Assembly: GCA_963748095.1 (NCBI GenBank)
Contig: CAVVIO010000029.1
Span: forward strand, 1-64,000
Direction of reading: 5' to 3'
DNA from: CAVVIO01 sp963748095
Lineage (GTDB): Bacteria; Bacteroidota; Bacteroidia; Bacteroidales; UBA10428
Length of the DNA: 64,000 nucleotides
The notes below the pieces were generated by a model. That model ran no database searches. It saw only the letters and a list, made by a program, of their open reading frames with translations, and was not told the origin of the DNA. The translations under genes were made by a program, and so were the position numbers. Below, one piece after another: positions 45,686-55,005 of the stretch (position 1 is the first letter of the stretch; every line of letters starts with the position of its first letter).

Positions 45686-46912
45686 TTATTCGTCGTGTAA
45701 TGCAACCACAGGTCTGATATTGGCAGCCTTTCGTGCCGGAATATAACCGGCAATTACACCTGCCAGCATGATCATTAAGGTGGCTCCGATGGCTACATTA
45801 AAATTTACTCCGGGATTTCGGAAGAATTCTGTCGCCGGCATTAAATTGGAAATGGTTTCGAGTAAGGCAACCCCTAGTATCAGTCCAATATAACCGGCTA
45901 CAGAAGTAATAAACAGTGATTCCTGTATGATCAGCCAGATGATGGAAGAGGGTCTAGCGCCAATAGCCTTTCTTACACCAATTTCTTTTGTACGTTCTTT
46001 TACAACGATCAGCATAATGTTACTTACTCCCACTATTCCAGCAATTATGGTAAATATTCCTATCACCAGTACAAATAGTTGTATTCCTTTAAAGAGAGAT
46101 TGCATTTGCTGATAATTTTCGAGTGCATTCCAGCTCCACATAGCTCTGCTGTCCTTGGGATCGAACCTGTGTTTTGAAGCCAGTATTCTTTTCATTTCTT
46201 CGATCATCTCCTTTGATTCTGCCACAGTTGCATCACCCATTGTAAAAGTGATGGTTCCCACCCTGTTTTTGGTGATGAAGGTCTTCTGGGCCAATGAAAT
46301 TGGAATATATAAACGCTCGGTTTCTCCCTCGTGAGTATCCCCAAAAACACCAACCACCTTCAACGGTATTCCTCTAAACACCACATATTTCCCTATAGGA
46401 TCCTCTTCTTTAAAAATCTGATCTCTCACTGATTTACCGATAATTGCCACTTTACGGTACTCTTTCATGTCGAGCTTATTTAACAATCTGCCTTCCAGTG
46501 ATTCTATGGCTTCAGTGACCTGGTGTCCCGGGTTAATGGCCTGAACATCAAAATCTCCATAATTATTCTTATAGCTGATAATATTATTACCCCTGAGACT
46601 ATAACGTGCCGAAAGATTTTCAAGTCCTTTGTAATGTTTCGCGATCAATTCCATATCCGCGTTGGAAAACTCAATATTACGACCGGCATTCAAACCATCA
46701 TATGATATACTCGTTTGTCCGCCACCCATCCAAACACTATTCTTGGCATCGCTGAAGTTATGCATTATACCTTTCGAAAGCCCGTTACCCGAACCCATCA
46801 GTATCACCAGCATAAATATCCCCCATGCAACACTAAACCCGGTTAAGAAGGTCCGTAATTTATTCTTACGAAGTGTACTGAATATTTCCTGCCATTGGTC
46901 TATATCAAGCAT
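45686..46912 (-). CDS. MacB/FtsX-type ABC permease (first)
   Basis: 408 residues from ATG 46912 (MLDIDQWQEIFSTLRKNKLR), which matches the start of the sister permease exactly in form; the frame extends 12 codons upstream but would overlap the ATPase gene more. From 46912 it overlaps the ATPase stop by 8 bp, implying translational coupling. MacB_PCD domain (about 50-270) and three C-terminal helices with K-E-R-T-K-E-I-G-V-R-K-A-I-G-A-R-P. Part of the same pump. Confidence 0.92.
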   Translation of the reverse strand: MLDIDQWQEIFSTLRKNKLRTFLTGFSVAWGIFMLVILMGSGNGLSKGIMHNFSDAKNSVWMGGGQTSISYDGLNAGRNIEFSNADMELIAKHYKGLENLSARYSLRGNNIISYKNNYGDFDVQAINPGHQVTEAIESLEGRLLNKLDMKEYRKVAIIGKSVRDQIFKEEDPIGKYVVFRGIPLKVVGVFGDTHEGETERLYIPISLAQKTFITKNRVGTITFTMGDATVAESKEMIEEMKRILASKHRFDPKDSRAMWSWNALENYQQMQSLFKGIQLFVLVIGIFTIIAGIVGVSNIMLIVVKERTKEIGVRKAIGARPSSIIWLIIQESLFITSVAGYIGLILGVALLETISNLMPATEFFRNPGVNFNVAIGATLMIMLAGVIAGYIPARKAANIRPVVALHDE

Positions 46913-47600
46913 AGTGCTGAGCTTTATTTTGAATATGTTCTGTTTCAATTAAGCCGTCTTTCAGGCGGATAATACGTTGGGTCATTTCGGAGATATCCCG
47001 TTCGTGGGTAACAATTATTACGGTAATACCTGAGCGGTTTACTTCTTTAAGTATCTCCATCACTTCGTACGAAGTAGTCGTATCGAGTGCCCCGGTTGGT
47101 TCGTCTGCAAGAATTATCTTAGGCTTGGATATCATGGCGCGTGCGATGGCAATGCGCTGTTTCTGACCACCTGAAAGTTCGCTGGGAGTGTGATTTGCCC
47201 ATTCGAGCAATCCCATCCTGTCAAGATATTCCAACGCGATCTTATTTCTACTCTTTCGGCTTATCTTTTGATAATACAAAGGCAGGGCCACATTCTCCAT
47301 TGCATTTTTAAAAGAAATCAGATTGAATGACTGGAAAACAAAACCGATCATGTGGTTTCTATAATAAGCAGCCTTTTTTTCACTTAGGTTACTGATCAGG
47401 GTATTATTCAAATAATATTCACCCAAATCGTAGTTATCAAGAATTCCTAACACATTTAAAAGTGTTGACTTCCCCGATCCGGAGGAACCCATGATGGAAA
47501 CCATTTCTCCATGCTCTATATTCAGATCAATGCCCTTAAGTACATGAAGTTTATTAGTCCCGTTGACGTACGATTTGTGAAGCTGTTTTAACTGAATCAT
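46905..47600 (-). CDS. ABC transporter ATP-binding protein (MacB/LolD type)
   Basis: 231 residues. Walker A G-S-S-G-S-G-K-S-T (near 38), Q-loop F-V-F-Q-S, signature L-S-G-G-Q-K-Q-R-I-A-I-A-R-A (near 143), Walker B I-I-L-A-D-E-P-T-G-A-L-D, and H-loop V-T-H-E-R. First gene of the efflux operon (promoter in 47601-47839). Type VII ABC systems of this form use the ATPase to drive the periplasmic adaptor rather than move substrate through the membrane. Confidence 0.96.
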   Translation of the reverse strand: MIQLKQLHKSYVNGTNKLHVLKGIDLNIEHGEMVSIMGSSGSGKSTLLNVLGILDNYDLGEYYLNNTLISNLSEKKAAYYRNHMIGFVFQSFNLISFKNAMENVALPLYYQKISRKSRNKIALEYLDRMGLLEWANHTPSELSGGQKQRIAIARAMISKPKIILADEPTGALDTTTSYEVMEILKEVNRSGITVIIVTHERDISEMTQRIIRLKDGLIETEHIQNKAQHYA

Positions 47601-47839
47601 ATAATTTCAAATAGGTTAGTGATAATGGTTGTGATTACCAACTTTCATGCCGTAATTATTTATTAATTAATAATCAATGCATTATAAAAACATTGATTAT
47701 TTATACTTACATTTTTTAAAAAGAAATTTGTAACGATTTGATACAAGAAATGTACGAAAATGTACACCTGTTCATTATGGTCAGGATAGATAATTATAGT
47801 TTATTTATACTTTCTATTGCTCAAACTAAGGAAAATAAA

Positions 47840-49078
47840 TTATGTCTCCCAAACAGGATTCATCACCCTGCCAATGAAAATAATAGCATTCGATTCTTTT
47901 TCGCGGATTATAAATAAAAAGGGCTTATTTACGTTAAAAAATAGTGCTGATGGAACTTCAGCACTGGTATAAATTATTTCAACAGAAGTAACAGCAGCTG
48001 CTTCAGTACCTTCCTCGTTGACTTCCACAAAGGTTTTATGTAAAACTTTTGATATTTTCAAACCGCCTTTATCATTGATTTTCGTAAAATCAGCTGCATT
48101 GGTAAATGCAATACCCATTCCCATATCTGTCAACGCATCATTCAGTTTTTCTTTGAATTGAAACCTGAATTTAGGTAATCTAACAACCACATCCTGTTCA
48201 TTAAAATCATGAGTCCAAGAATTCCATGCATCGGAATTAAGCCCGGCAATTATATCATTTATCGTTTTGCCGTAATTTGGAAGCAAAACGATCATGCTGT
48301 AATTAGCTTTACCATATGGAAGTTCAACTGCACTAAATAAATCATTATGCTGATAATTGAGGTCGGTTTCCTGTTCCATGAAGGGAAGATCAACAGTGCT
48401 GTCATTCATTAATGTAAATGTTCTGTCGGTAGTTTTTCCTTTATCAAATTCATACGTCCATGTACCTTTAAAATAAATGGCATTGATTAGGTACATGACA
48501 GCATCACCAGGTATCTCATTAATGATTTTATCAATTTTATTATTAGTGTTATCTGAAACCCAATTATTGATAGTTAATACAGAATTCGGTGAATTAAAAT
48601 CAAGTGCATTGACTTCAGCCTTATAATAATTCCGGTTCACATTTATAAAATCCGGAATCACTTCAAATCCCTGCCTGTACCATATAGAATTTGCAATTTC
48701 CAGCGTTACCTTCGGATCAACAGATAGCAATCCCTGCATCAGATTTTTATAAAGCTGGTTAATCTCGTTAAAAGAATAATCTGACTTTCTTAAAGTCGTT
48801 TCCATGGCCTCTTTAGTAGTTCCTTCCGCTCCATTGTATGTCATTGCCAATGCCAGTGAAATACTGACAGGAGATATGAACACATTGGACGAATCGGCCT
48901 CTTTCTGAAGAACAGATTTAAATATTTCTATTCCAAAATCATTATCAGAAGAGACTATTTCCCGGGTACTTTTTAATAATGAATCAGGTTCATTAGTTTG
49001 CGAATCATTTTTTTCACAACTATTGAGGGAAATAAATAACACAAAAGGTATTACAAAAAAATAACTCTTATTTTTCAT
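47840..49078 (-). CDS. serpin-family lipoprotein
   Basis: 412 residues. Signal with lipobox S-L-N-S-C puts Cys21 as the lipid site. Serpin motifs are complete: N-V-F-I-S-P-V-S-I-S-L-A-L-A-M-T-Y-N-G-A near 65, N-A-I-Y-F-K-G-T-W near 194, and the hinge E-E-G-T-E-A-A-A-V-T-S-V leading to a reactive loop ending before F-N-V-N-K-P-F-L-F-I-I. Counting P15-G-T-E as usual puts P1-P1' at about T-S, though the loop is four residues longer than in alpha-1-antitrypsin, so the scissile bond is uncertain. The small-residue hinge is typical of inhibitory serpins. A cell-surface protease inhibitor is the likely role. Confidence 0.93.
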   Translation of the reverse strand: MKNKSYFFVIPFVLFISLNSCEKNDSQTNEPDSLLKSTREIVSSDNDFGIEIFKSVLQKEADSSNVFISPVSISLALAMTYNGAEGTTKEAMETTLRKSDYSFNEINQLYKNLMQGLLSVDPKVTLEIANSIWYRQGFEVIPDFINVNRNYYKAEVNALDFNSPNSVLTINNWVSDNTNNKIDKIINEIPGDAVMYLINAIYFKGTWTYEFDKGKTTDRTFTLMNDSTVDLPFMEQETDLNYQHNDLFSAVELPYGKANYSMIVLLPNYGKTINDIIAGLNSDAWNSWTHDFNEQDVVVRLPKFRFQFKEKLNDALTDMGMGIAFTNAADFTKINDKGGLKISKVLHKTFVEVNEEGTEAAAVTSVEIIYTSAEVPSALFFNVNKPFLFIIREKESNAIIFIGRVMNPVWET

Positions 49079-49278
49079 GGCATTTCAGATTTTTATATAT
49101 TAAGATGAGATAAAGTCCTTAAAAGTTGCGTGATATAGTGAATATATTCTGTATGCATCAACGCAACCATTTATCACTCTTTTGCATCCTTAACATGAAC
49201 GGCACTCTAAAAATTTAATGGCACGAAATCAGGAGTGAATAAAATAATTTAATAAATTTAAGAAAATTCGTGTATTAA

Positions 49279-49830
49279 TTGATCGATAAGCTTACAAATA
49301 TCATTAAGGGGTGCCAGGCAGGAGAGTCAGGAGCTCAAAAGGCTTTGTATGAATTGTTCAAAACAAAGATGTACGGCATTTGCTTACGATATGCGGGTAA
49401 TTACAGTGACGCCCAGGATGTATTACAGGATGGATTTTTAAAAGTATTTGAGAAAATACATCAGTTTGAATTTAAAGGAGCATTTGAAGGATGGATAAGA
49501 CGAATTATGGTGAATACAGCTATTGAAAAATACCGAACACAATACCAGGTAATTAACATCAGTGATAGCATAAAAGAAATATCCCAGTATGGGGTAGATG
49601 AAATAACCAGCAATCTTACAGCTGATGAACTTCTTAGATTTATACAGGAATTATCACCAAAATACAGGGTCGTATTTAACCTTTATGCCATTGAAGGATA
49701 CTCTCACAAAGAGGTTGCAGAGATGTTGAATATTACCGAAGGAACATCCAAATCCAATCTCTCCAGAGCACGAAATATATTGCAGGAAAAAGTAAAACGC
49801 TATTTTAAAGCATCGATACAAATTGGTTGA
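49279..49830 (+). CDS. ECF-type RNA polymerase sigma factor (TTG start)
   Basis: 183 residues beginning at TTG (M-I-D-K-L-T-N-I-I-K-G-C-Q); no in-frame ATG lies near the true N-terminus. Region 2 contains D-A-Q-D-V-L-Q-D-G-F-L-K-V-F-E-K and W-I-R-R-I-M-V-N-T-A; region 4 contains L-S-P-K-Y-R-V-V-F-N-L-Y-A-I-E-G-Y-S-H-K-E-V-A and E-G-T-S-K-S-N-L-S-R-A-R. It directs transcription of an unknown regulon. Six bp later follows a membrane protein with a cytoplasmic N-terminus, a probable partner. Confidence 0.92.
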   Translation: MIDKLTNIIKGCQAGESGAQKALYELFKTKMYGICLRYAGNYSDAQDVLQDGFLKVFEKIHQFEFKGAFEGWIRRIMVNTAIEKYRTQYQVINISDSIKEISQYGVDEITSNLTADELLRFIQELSPKYRVVFNLYAIEGYSHKEVAEMLNITEGTSKSNLSRARNILQEKVKRYFKASIQIG

Positions 49831-49836
49831 TAAATA

Positions 49837-51249
49837 ATGATGGAAGAGAGTGAAAATATAGATCAGTTGTTCAGGGAAAAACTCTGGAATATCGAGGAAA
49901 CTCCTCCACAAAAGGTGTGGAATAGAATCGAGCTTCAACTAGGGCACAAGAAAAAGAACCGGGGCATGGCCCTGTTTTTCAAAATTGCTGCCGGATTCCT
50001 TTTATTTATATCACTTGGAGTGGGTTATATTATGTTACAACACAAAAACAAACCCACAGTAATTACAGAAAGTCAGACTTCCGGTAAAGTAAAAGAAACA
50101 GTTATAGAAAATACCGGAAAAGCAACAGAAAAAATTACGGAGAAAAAACCGACTGAACCAGATAAACAGGAAATAACTGTAAAGACCATTAATAGTAAAA
50201 TGGCAGCAATTCCGGAGAAAAAAACACCAAACAATAAAAGATCCGTTCTAAACAATGAGCATCAAATAGTAAATGTTTCTGAAAAACAAGTCAAATTACC
50301 TATAACTGAAAATGATCGTTTATTTGCTAAATCCATTACCGGGGAAAGGCTTAAACCCCAGGATGCAAGAATTGCAGATATCCCTGTTATCCAGTTACCT
50401 GGTAAAATTATTATATCCACTACAACGAGACAGATTTCAAGTGAGAAGATAACCTTAAAGGACGATCTGACTGATATTGATGCAATTCCAGTTAGCCAGA
50501 AAAATCCTTATAAAGAGTGGATCATCGGGGGACAGGTGGCTCCACTTTATGCATACCGGGAAATTTCATCAAAGGATTTATCGGCAGGTGCTACAAGTAA
50601 TATCAACAATGCAGAAAAAGGAATTATATCGTATGCAGGCGGATTAAATGTTAAATACGCTGCAAACCGGCGTTTATCTGTTCAGTCTGGAATATATTAT
50701 ACAAAAATGGGACAGACCATTCATGCCTCCCAGATAGTAAATAATACCGTAAACAAATTTCTATCCAGTTCTTTTATAAACAAGCCAACATATTCATATT
50801 CACCCCTGAATCAAAGCAATCTCGATCAGTATAACAATATAACTACTATTTCTGTTGGTTCCAATAACATTTCCAATTCAATAATTTCCGCTAAACATTA
50901 CTATGAATATCTTGAAGTCCCATTTATACTAAGATATAAAATTATTGATAAAACCATTGATTTTGATATATTGGGTGGAGTCAGTACCAATTTCCTTCTT
51001 GGTAATGATCTCCATTTCGATCCGGGCATTAATTCTTCCAATTATCTAATCCCTGTAGAAAATAAATTAACCCGTATTAATTATAGTGGTTCGATAGGAT
51101 TTGGCATTGAATATCCGATATCGTCAAAGTTTATCTTAAACCTCGAACCTATTTTTAAATATTACCTTAATTCTATTAATGAAAATTCCAACATTAGCAA
51201 ATACCCCTATACCTTTGGATTTTATACCGGTATGAGCTACGTATTTTAG
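49837..51249 (+). CDS. sigma-factor-linked protein: membrane helix plus beta-barrel-like C-terminus
   Basis: 470 residues. Residues 1-43 are charged and cytoplasmic (M-M-E-E-S-E-N-I-D-Q-L-F-R-E-K-L-W-N); one membrane helix spans 44-66; a Thr/Lys-rich linker (70-200) follows; residues 215-470 resemble an outer-membrane beta-barrel of the PorT type (repeated aromatic strand ends, G-F-Y-T-G-M-S-Y-V-F at the terminus). The gene overlaps nothing and lies 6 bp after the sigma factor, in the place of an anti-sigma factor. An inner-membrane helix joined to a barrel-like domain in one chain is unusual topology. No zinc-finger HxxxCxxC is present. Confidence 0.7.
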   Translation: MMEESENIDQLFREKLWNIEETPPQKVWNRIELQLGHKKKNRGMALFFKIAAGFLLFISLGVGYIMLQHKNKPTVITESQTSGKVKETVIENTGKATEKITEKKPTEPDKQEITVKTINSKMAAIPEKKTPNNKRSVLNNEHQIVNVSEKQVKLPITENDRLFAKSITGERLKPQDARIADIPVIQLPGKIIISTTTRQISSEKITLKDDLTDIDAIPVSQKNPYKEWIIGGQVAPLYAYREISSKDLSAGATSNINNAEKGIISYAGGLNVKYAANRRLSVQSGIYYTKMGQTIHASQIVNNTVNKFLSSSFINKPTYSYSPLNQSNLDQYNNITTISVGSNNISNSIISAKHYYEYLEVPFILRYKIIDKTIDFDILGGVSTNFLLGNDLHFDPGINSSNYLIPVENKLTRINYSGSIGFGIEYPISSKFILNLEPIFKYYLNSINENSNISKYPYTFGFYTGMSYVF

Positions 51250-51309
51250 CTATTTCAAGGACTTTCAGATCTAAGAATGTTGTTTGTTTATTCGTCTGAA
51301 AAAGTTTGA

Positions 51310-51332
51310 AGTCAGAAGTCAGGAGTCAGGAG
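51310..51332 (+). repeat. short tandem repeat of 7 bp
   Basis: AGTCAGA-AGTCAGG-AGTCAGG followed by AG: three 7-bp units in the spacer after the barrel-like protein gene. No function assigned. Confidence 0.6.
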
Positions 51333-51506
51333 ACAAAGCGGTGAGTAAAAAAACATCTTTCCTTAAGTTAATATAAGTAAGTTGTCAACGTTAAATATAA
51401 GAGTACTATATAATTAGTAAACAATGTTTACCCTACTGGAGTGATTTCACAAATTTTTAACACTATAGTCTCATGGTCAGCAGCATAATTTACTTTTAAC
51501 ATTGAG

Positions 51507-52220
51507 TTATTCAGAACTTACTACCTGATGGACTTCCAGTTTAAAACCGGTATTATGGATATTTGTGATGGAGACATTCGGATCTTCTTTTAATATCTTT
51601 CTTAATTTGGTAATATATACATCCATACTCCTGCCCATAAAATAATCATCTTCTCCCCATATACTGCGTAAAGCCACTTCACGGCGAAGAATTTCATTCA
51701 TATTCTTACATAACAACAACAGCACTTCTGCTTCGCGGCGGGTAAGCTGCTTTTCGCCTGACGGAGAAGTCAGCCGGTGATTTTTAGAATTAAAAGTAAA
51801 TACCCCAAAGCGATATATTGCATCTTTTCCGGCAAGCGGATTATATCTAGTTCTGCGCATGACCGCCCTGATCCTGAGTTTTAGTTCTTCTGTACTAAAT
51901 GGTTTTACAATATAATCATCTGCTCCGACACGAAAACCTTTTACCCTGTCCTGATCCATATTCCGCGCAGTAATAAATATAATCGGAACTTCGCAATCGT
52001 ATTTCCTTATTTCTTCTGCAACAGTGAACCCATCCATTCTTGGCAACATCACATCAAGCAGTATCAGGTCATAACTTTTTTCCCGGAAGACGGTTAATCC
52101 ACTTAATCCGTTTTCTTTTAATGTTACATGGAACAATAACATCTCCAGGAAATCTTTAATAACAAATCCCAGGTTTTTGTCATCTTCAACCAGAAGAATT
52201 TTACCTCTTGATTTTTCCAT
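51507..52220 (-). CDS. response regulator, OmpR/PhoB type (RprY-like)
   Basis: 237 residues. Receiver domain with acidic pair V-E-D-D, phospho-Asp in L-L-D-V-M-L-P-R-M-D-G, F-I-T-A-R (Thr) and V-K-P-F (Lys); then a winged-helix DNA-binding domain (140-230) with L-L-C-K-N-M-N-E-I-L-R-R-E-V. Its kinase is encoded 59 bp upstream. The pair resembles RprX/RprY of Bacteroides by domain order and sequence flavour, but that name is a tentative match. Confidence 0.95.
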   Translation of the reverse strand: MEKSRGKILLVEDDKNLGFVIKDFLEMLLFHVTLKENGLSGLTVFREKSYDLILLDVMLPRMDGFTVAEEIRKYDCEVPIIFITARNMDQDRVKGFRVGADDYIVKPFSTEELKLRIRAVMRRTRYNPLAGKDAIYRFGVFTFNSKNHRLTSPSGEKQLTRREAEVLLLLCKNMNEILRREVALRSIWGEDDYFMGRSMDVYITKLRKILKEDPNVSITNIHNTGFKLEVHQVVSSE

Positions 52221-52279
52221 ATTAATCAGCCCTTATATTATATCATTTCTTAAGAAAATTTAGCAGATGAGAAGAGATG

Positions 52280-53545
52280 CTATGCTACAGGAAGGAAAAC
52301 ATCAAACCGGCTCCCTTTGTTTACTTCACTACGAACTTTTATAAAACCATGATGTGCTTCAACAATCGTTTTTACATAAAATAATCCTAGTCCAAAACCT
52401 TTCACATCATGAACATCACCCGTTGGAACACGGTAAAACTGGTCGAATATTCTCTTTTGTTCTTCATGACTGACACCTATGCCATTATCCCCAAACGACA
52501 TGAGAATACCACCATCTTTGTTTTTGGTTGTTATAATTATTAACGGATCTTTTTTATTGTACTTTATTCCATTCTCTACAATATTGGTTATCACATTCCG
52601 GATATGCATAATATCTGCTGAAATAATATTCGTAACAGCTTTCAACTGATAATCAACCTTAATGTTTTTTTCGTTTCTTTCCAGACAAAGATTATCCACC
52701 GTTTCGCTTATTAACCGGTGAATATCAATTTTCTCTTTATTCAGCCGGAGTTCGCTGTTTTCCTGCATGGCGATTTTTAATACCTGCTCCACCAGTGACC
52801 GCATTCGCTGATTTTCATCATGAATGATCCTGGAATACTTTTGAATACGTCCGGAAGAGGAAGGAGCAGACAATAACACATCTGTTGCCAGCTCAATTGT
52901 TGATATCGGCGTTTTAAATTCATGTGTCATGTTATTGATAAAATCGTTTTTCATTTCAGAGAGTTTTTTCTGTCGTAATATTGTTAGGATAGTATACACA
53001 AATCCAAATATTACAGCGCTCAAAAAAACAAACGATACCAATAGCCATAAAGATAAATCGAAAATAATAAAGTGTCTTTCACCGGGAAAGTAAATAGCAA
53101 GATGATAATATTCTTTTTTCCACAGCTCCGAAAGGCAGGCTTTATGAGCATTCTTCAGCCTGGCATTTTTAAATCCCTGTGAACGATATATAATTGAATC
53201 CCCTGCGGTTTTCACAATTGCATAAAAATAATTTTTGTCAAGACGGTGATAATCCACATACTTTTTAAACAGTGTATCTAGTAGTGTAGTATCGATCACT
53301 TCAAGAATCGAATTATTTTTAACATCAGAAAGGTGATAATTTGATTTTCGGAAAACAACTATTGAAGTGTCTGAATAATCTTTCAATTCGGATATTATAT
53401 CTGATAAAGCCCGGTCGACCCGGTGATTGAACTGCTGCCTGGCAATTGTGTAAGATTTTGAAAAAAGAATTACCTGTGCTGAAATTAACCCGATCAGTGC
53501 AATAGATGTAAGTATTACAATCAGTTTAATACTATATTTATTCAT
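52280..53545 (-). CDS. sensor histidine kinase (RprX-like)
   Basis: 421 residues from ATG 53545 (MNKYSIKLIV); the frame extends 18 codons upstream but the N-terminal helix fits the later start. Two membrane helices (about 8-28 and 167-190) bracket a periplasmic sensor. H-box M-T-H-E-F-K-T-P-I-S-T-I-E-L-A, N-box I-T-N-I-V-E-N-G-I-K-Y, G1 F-G-D-N-G-I-G-V and G2 G-F-G-L-G-L-F-Y-V-K-T complete the kinase. Phosphorylates the response regulator encoded downstream. Confidence 0.94.
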   Translation of the reverse strand: MNKYSIKLIVILTSIALIGLISAQVILFSKSYTIARQQFNHRVDRALSDIISELKDYSDTSIVVFRKSNYHLSDVKNNSILEVIDTTLLDTLFKKYVDYHRLDKNYFYAIVKTAGDSIIYRSQGFKNARLKNAHKACLSELWKKEYYHLAIYFPGERHFIIFDLSLWLLVSFVFLSAVIFGFVYTILTILRQKKLSEMKNDFINNMTHEFKTPISTIELATDVLLSAPSSSGRIQKYSRIIHDENQRMRSLVEQVLKIAMQENSELRLNKEKIDIHRLISETVDNLCLERNEKNIKVDYQLKAVTNIISADIMHIRNVITNIVENGIKYNKKDPLIIITTKNKDGGILMSFGDNGIGVSHEEQKRIFDQFYRVPTGDVHDVKGFGLGLFYVKTIVEAHHGFIKVRSEVNKGSRFDVFLPVA

Positions 53546-53648
53546 TTGTGCCACAAGGTAAATATAATGCAGAATCCCTTTTGTACGAACAATTAACAAA
53601 TCTTTAACAGGAATTGCGGGAAAGTAAGTGCAAAAGAAAGAGAGCGTT

Positions 53649-54212
53649 TCAACGGTTGTTGAAAAGGTTCATAGTGCGTTCGATACCGAGCGTACTAAAA
53701 CTTAAAATGATTTCTTTGGAGACGTTAATCCGTTCGGGTAATAATTTTTCCTCTTCTTCGGACCACTCGCCCAAAACATAATTTACCTGTTGTCCGGGAA
53801 AGTAATCGTTTCCAATGCCAAAACGCAGCCGCGCGTAATCCTGTCTTCCAAGCGTTACATTAATGCTTTCAAGACCATTATGTCCTCCCGCACTGCCTTT
53901 TGATTTCAGACGGAGTTTCCCAAATGGTAAGGCCAGATCATCGGAAATGACCATTAAATTCTCAATGGGAATTTTTTCTTTTTGGAGCCAGTAATTTACA
54001 GCCCTTCCACTGAGGTTGACATAAGTAGAAGGTTTCAACAAAATAAGAATACGGCTTTTGTACTTAAGTTCTGTAACAAAACCATATCGTTTATCTTTAA
54101 AAGTAATATTGGATGCCCCGGCTATGGCATCCAATACTTTAAATCCTATGTTATGACGGGTATGCTGGTATTCTTCACCAATATTACCCAATCCTGCAAT
54201 AAGATATTTCAA
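53649..54212 (-). CDS. pth: peptidyl-tRNA hydrolase
   Basis: Recycles peptidyl-tRNA released from ribosomes. 187 residues. Catalytic His in H-T-R-H-N-I-G-F-K (H20), Asn11-type lead-in G-L-G-N-I-G-E-E-Y, Asp in V-I-S-D-D-L-A-L-P-F-G and the S-A-G-G-H-N-G-L-E-S loop. Fourteen bp after the L25 gene, forming the rplY-pth operon usual for the group. Confidence 0.97.
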   Translation of the reverse strand: MKYLIAGLGNIGEEYQHTRHNIGFKVLDAIAGASNITFKDKRYGFVTELKYKSRILILLKPSTYVNLSGRAVNYWLQKEKIPIENLMVISDDLALPFGKLRLKSKGSAGGHNGLESINVTLGRQDYARLRFGIGNDYFPGQQVNYVLGEWSEEEEKLLPERINVSKEIILSFSTLGIERTMNLFNNR

Positions 54213-54226
54213 AATTCAAAAGAAAT

Positions 54227-54880
54227 TTATTCTTCTTTAGAGGTTTCCTCTTCAGCAGCAGTTGCTGTTGCTTCGTCACCTTCAACAACTTCTGCAGTTT
54301 CTGCTGTTGTATCTTCAACAGTCATCCCCTTAGCAGCAAGACGCGATGAAATGACACCCACTACCATTGACTTACCCGGATCGAGTATCTCAAGGTTGGG
54401 ATATGACAGGTCATCTATTTTTATTACGTCACCAATATCCACTTTAGTAACATCAATATTCAGGGTATCGGGTATAAACTTCACCAATCCCTTTACTTTT
54501 AGGTTTCTTCTTCTGAGACGCAACTTACCACCGTTCTTTATCCCAATGGAACTTCCTGTAATCTCAACAGGGATTTTAATGATGGCTGGACGATCTTCAA
54601 AGACTTCTATAAAATCGATATGAAGAATATGATCAGTTACCGGGTGAAACTGAATATCTTTCATGATGGCTTTATATGATTTTCCATCAATGTTTAGATT
54701 CACCAGGTATACATTTGGCGTATAAACCAAATTCTTAAGATCATTTCCAAAAACTGAAAAATGAATGTTTTTTTCACCACCGTAAATGACACAGGGAATA
54801 TTCCCATTTACGCGTAACTTTTTAATTGAGCTTTTCCCAAAGTCTTTTCTTTCGGTACCTTTAATTTCTATTGATTTCAT
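54227..54880 (-). CDS. rplY: 50S ribosomal protein L25 (CTC type)
   Basis: 217 residues. The N-terminal L25 fold (R-K-D-F-G-K-S-S-I-K-K-L-R-V-N-G-N-I-P-C-V-I-Y-G) binds 5S rRNA; the CTC-type TL5 C-terminal domain follows (I-K-I-P-V-E-I-T-G-S-S-I-G-I-K-N-G-G-K-L near 110). The tail after 190 is Glu/Ala/Thr-rich, as in CTC proteins. Operon with pth. TATATTTG promoter core at 54994-55001. Confidence 0.95.
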   Translation of the reverse strand: MKSIEIKGTERKDFGKSSIKKLRVNGNIPCVIYGGEKNIHFSVFGNDLKNLVYTPNVYLVNLNIDGKSYKAIMKDIQFHPVTDHILHIDFIEVFEDRPAIIKIPVEITGSSIGIKNGGKLRLRRRNLKVKGLVKFIPDTLNIDVTKVDIGDVIKIDDLSYPNLEILDPGKSMVVGVISSRLAAKGMTVEDTTAETAEVVEGDEATATAAEEETSKEE

Positions 54881-54993
54881 TTTAATATTTGAAGTTTAAA
54901 CAATTAATAATAAGTGCTACCTGGAATGCTGGCAAATGTGGGCGCCTATTCCCCATCACACCATTGTTTTAAACCTTTTCTAAAAAAGGAGTG

Positions 54994-55001
54994 CAAATAT
55001 A
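54994..55001 (-). promoter_or_regulatory. -7 element for the rplY-pth operon
   Basis: TATATTTG on the minus strand, 114 bp before the rplY ATG, in the spacer after prs. Confidence 0.42.
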
Positions 55002-55005
55002 CTAA

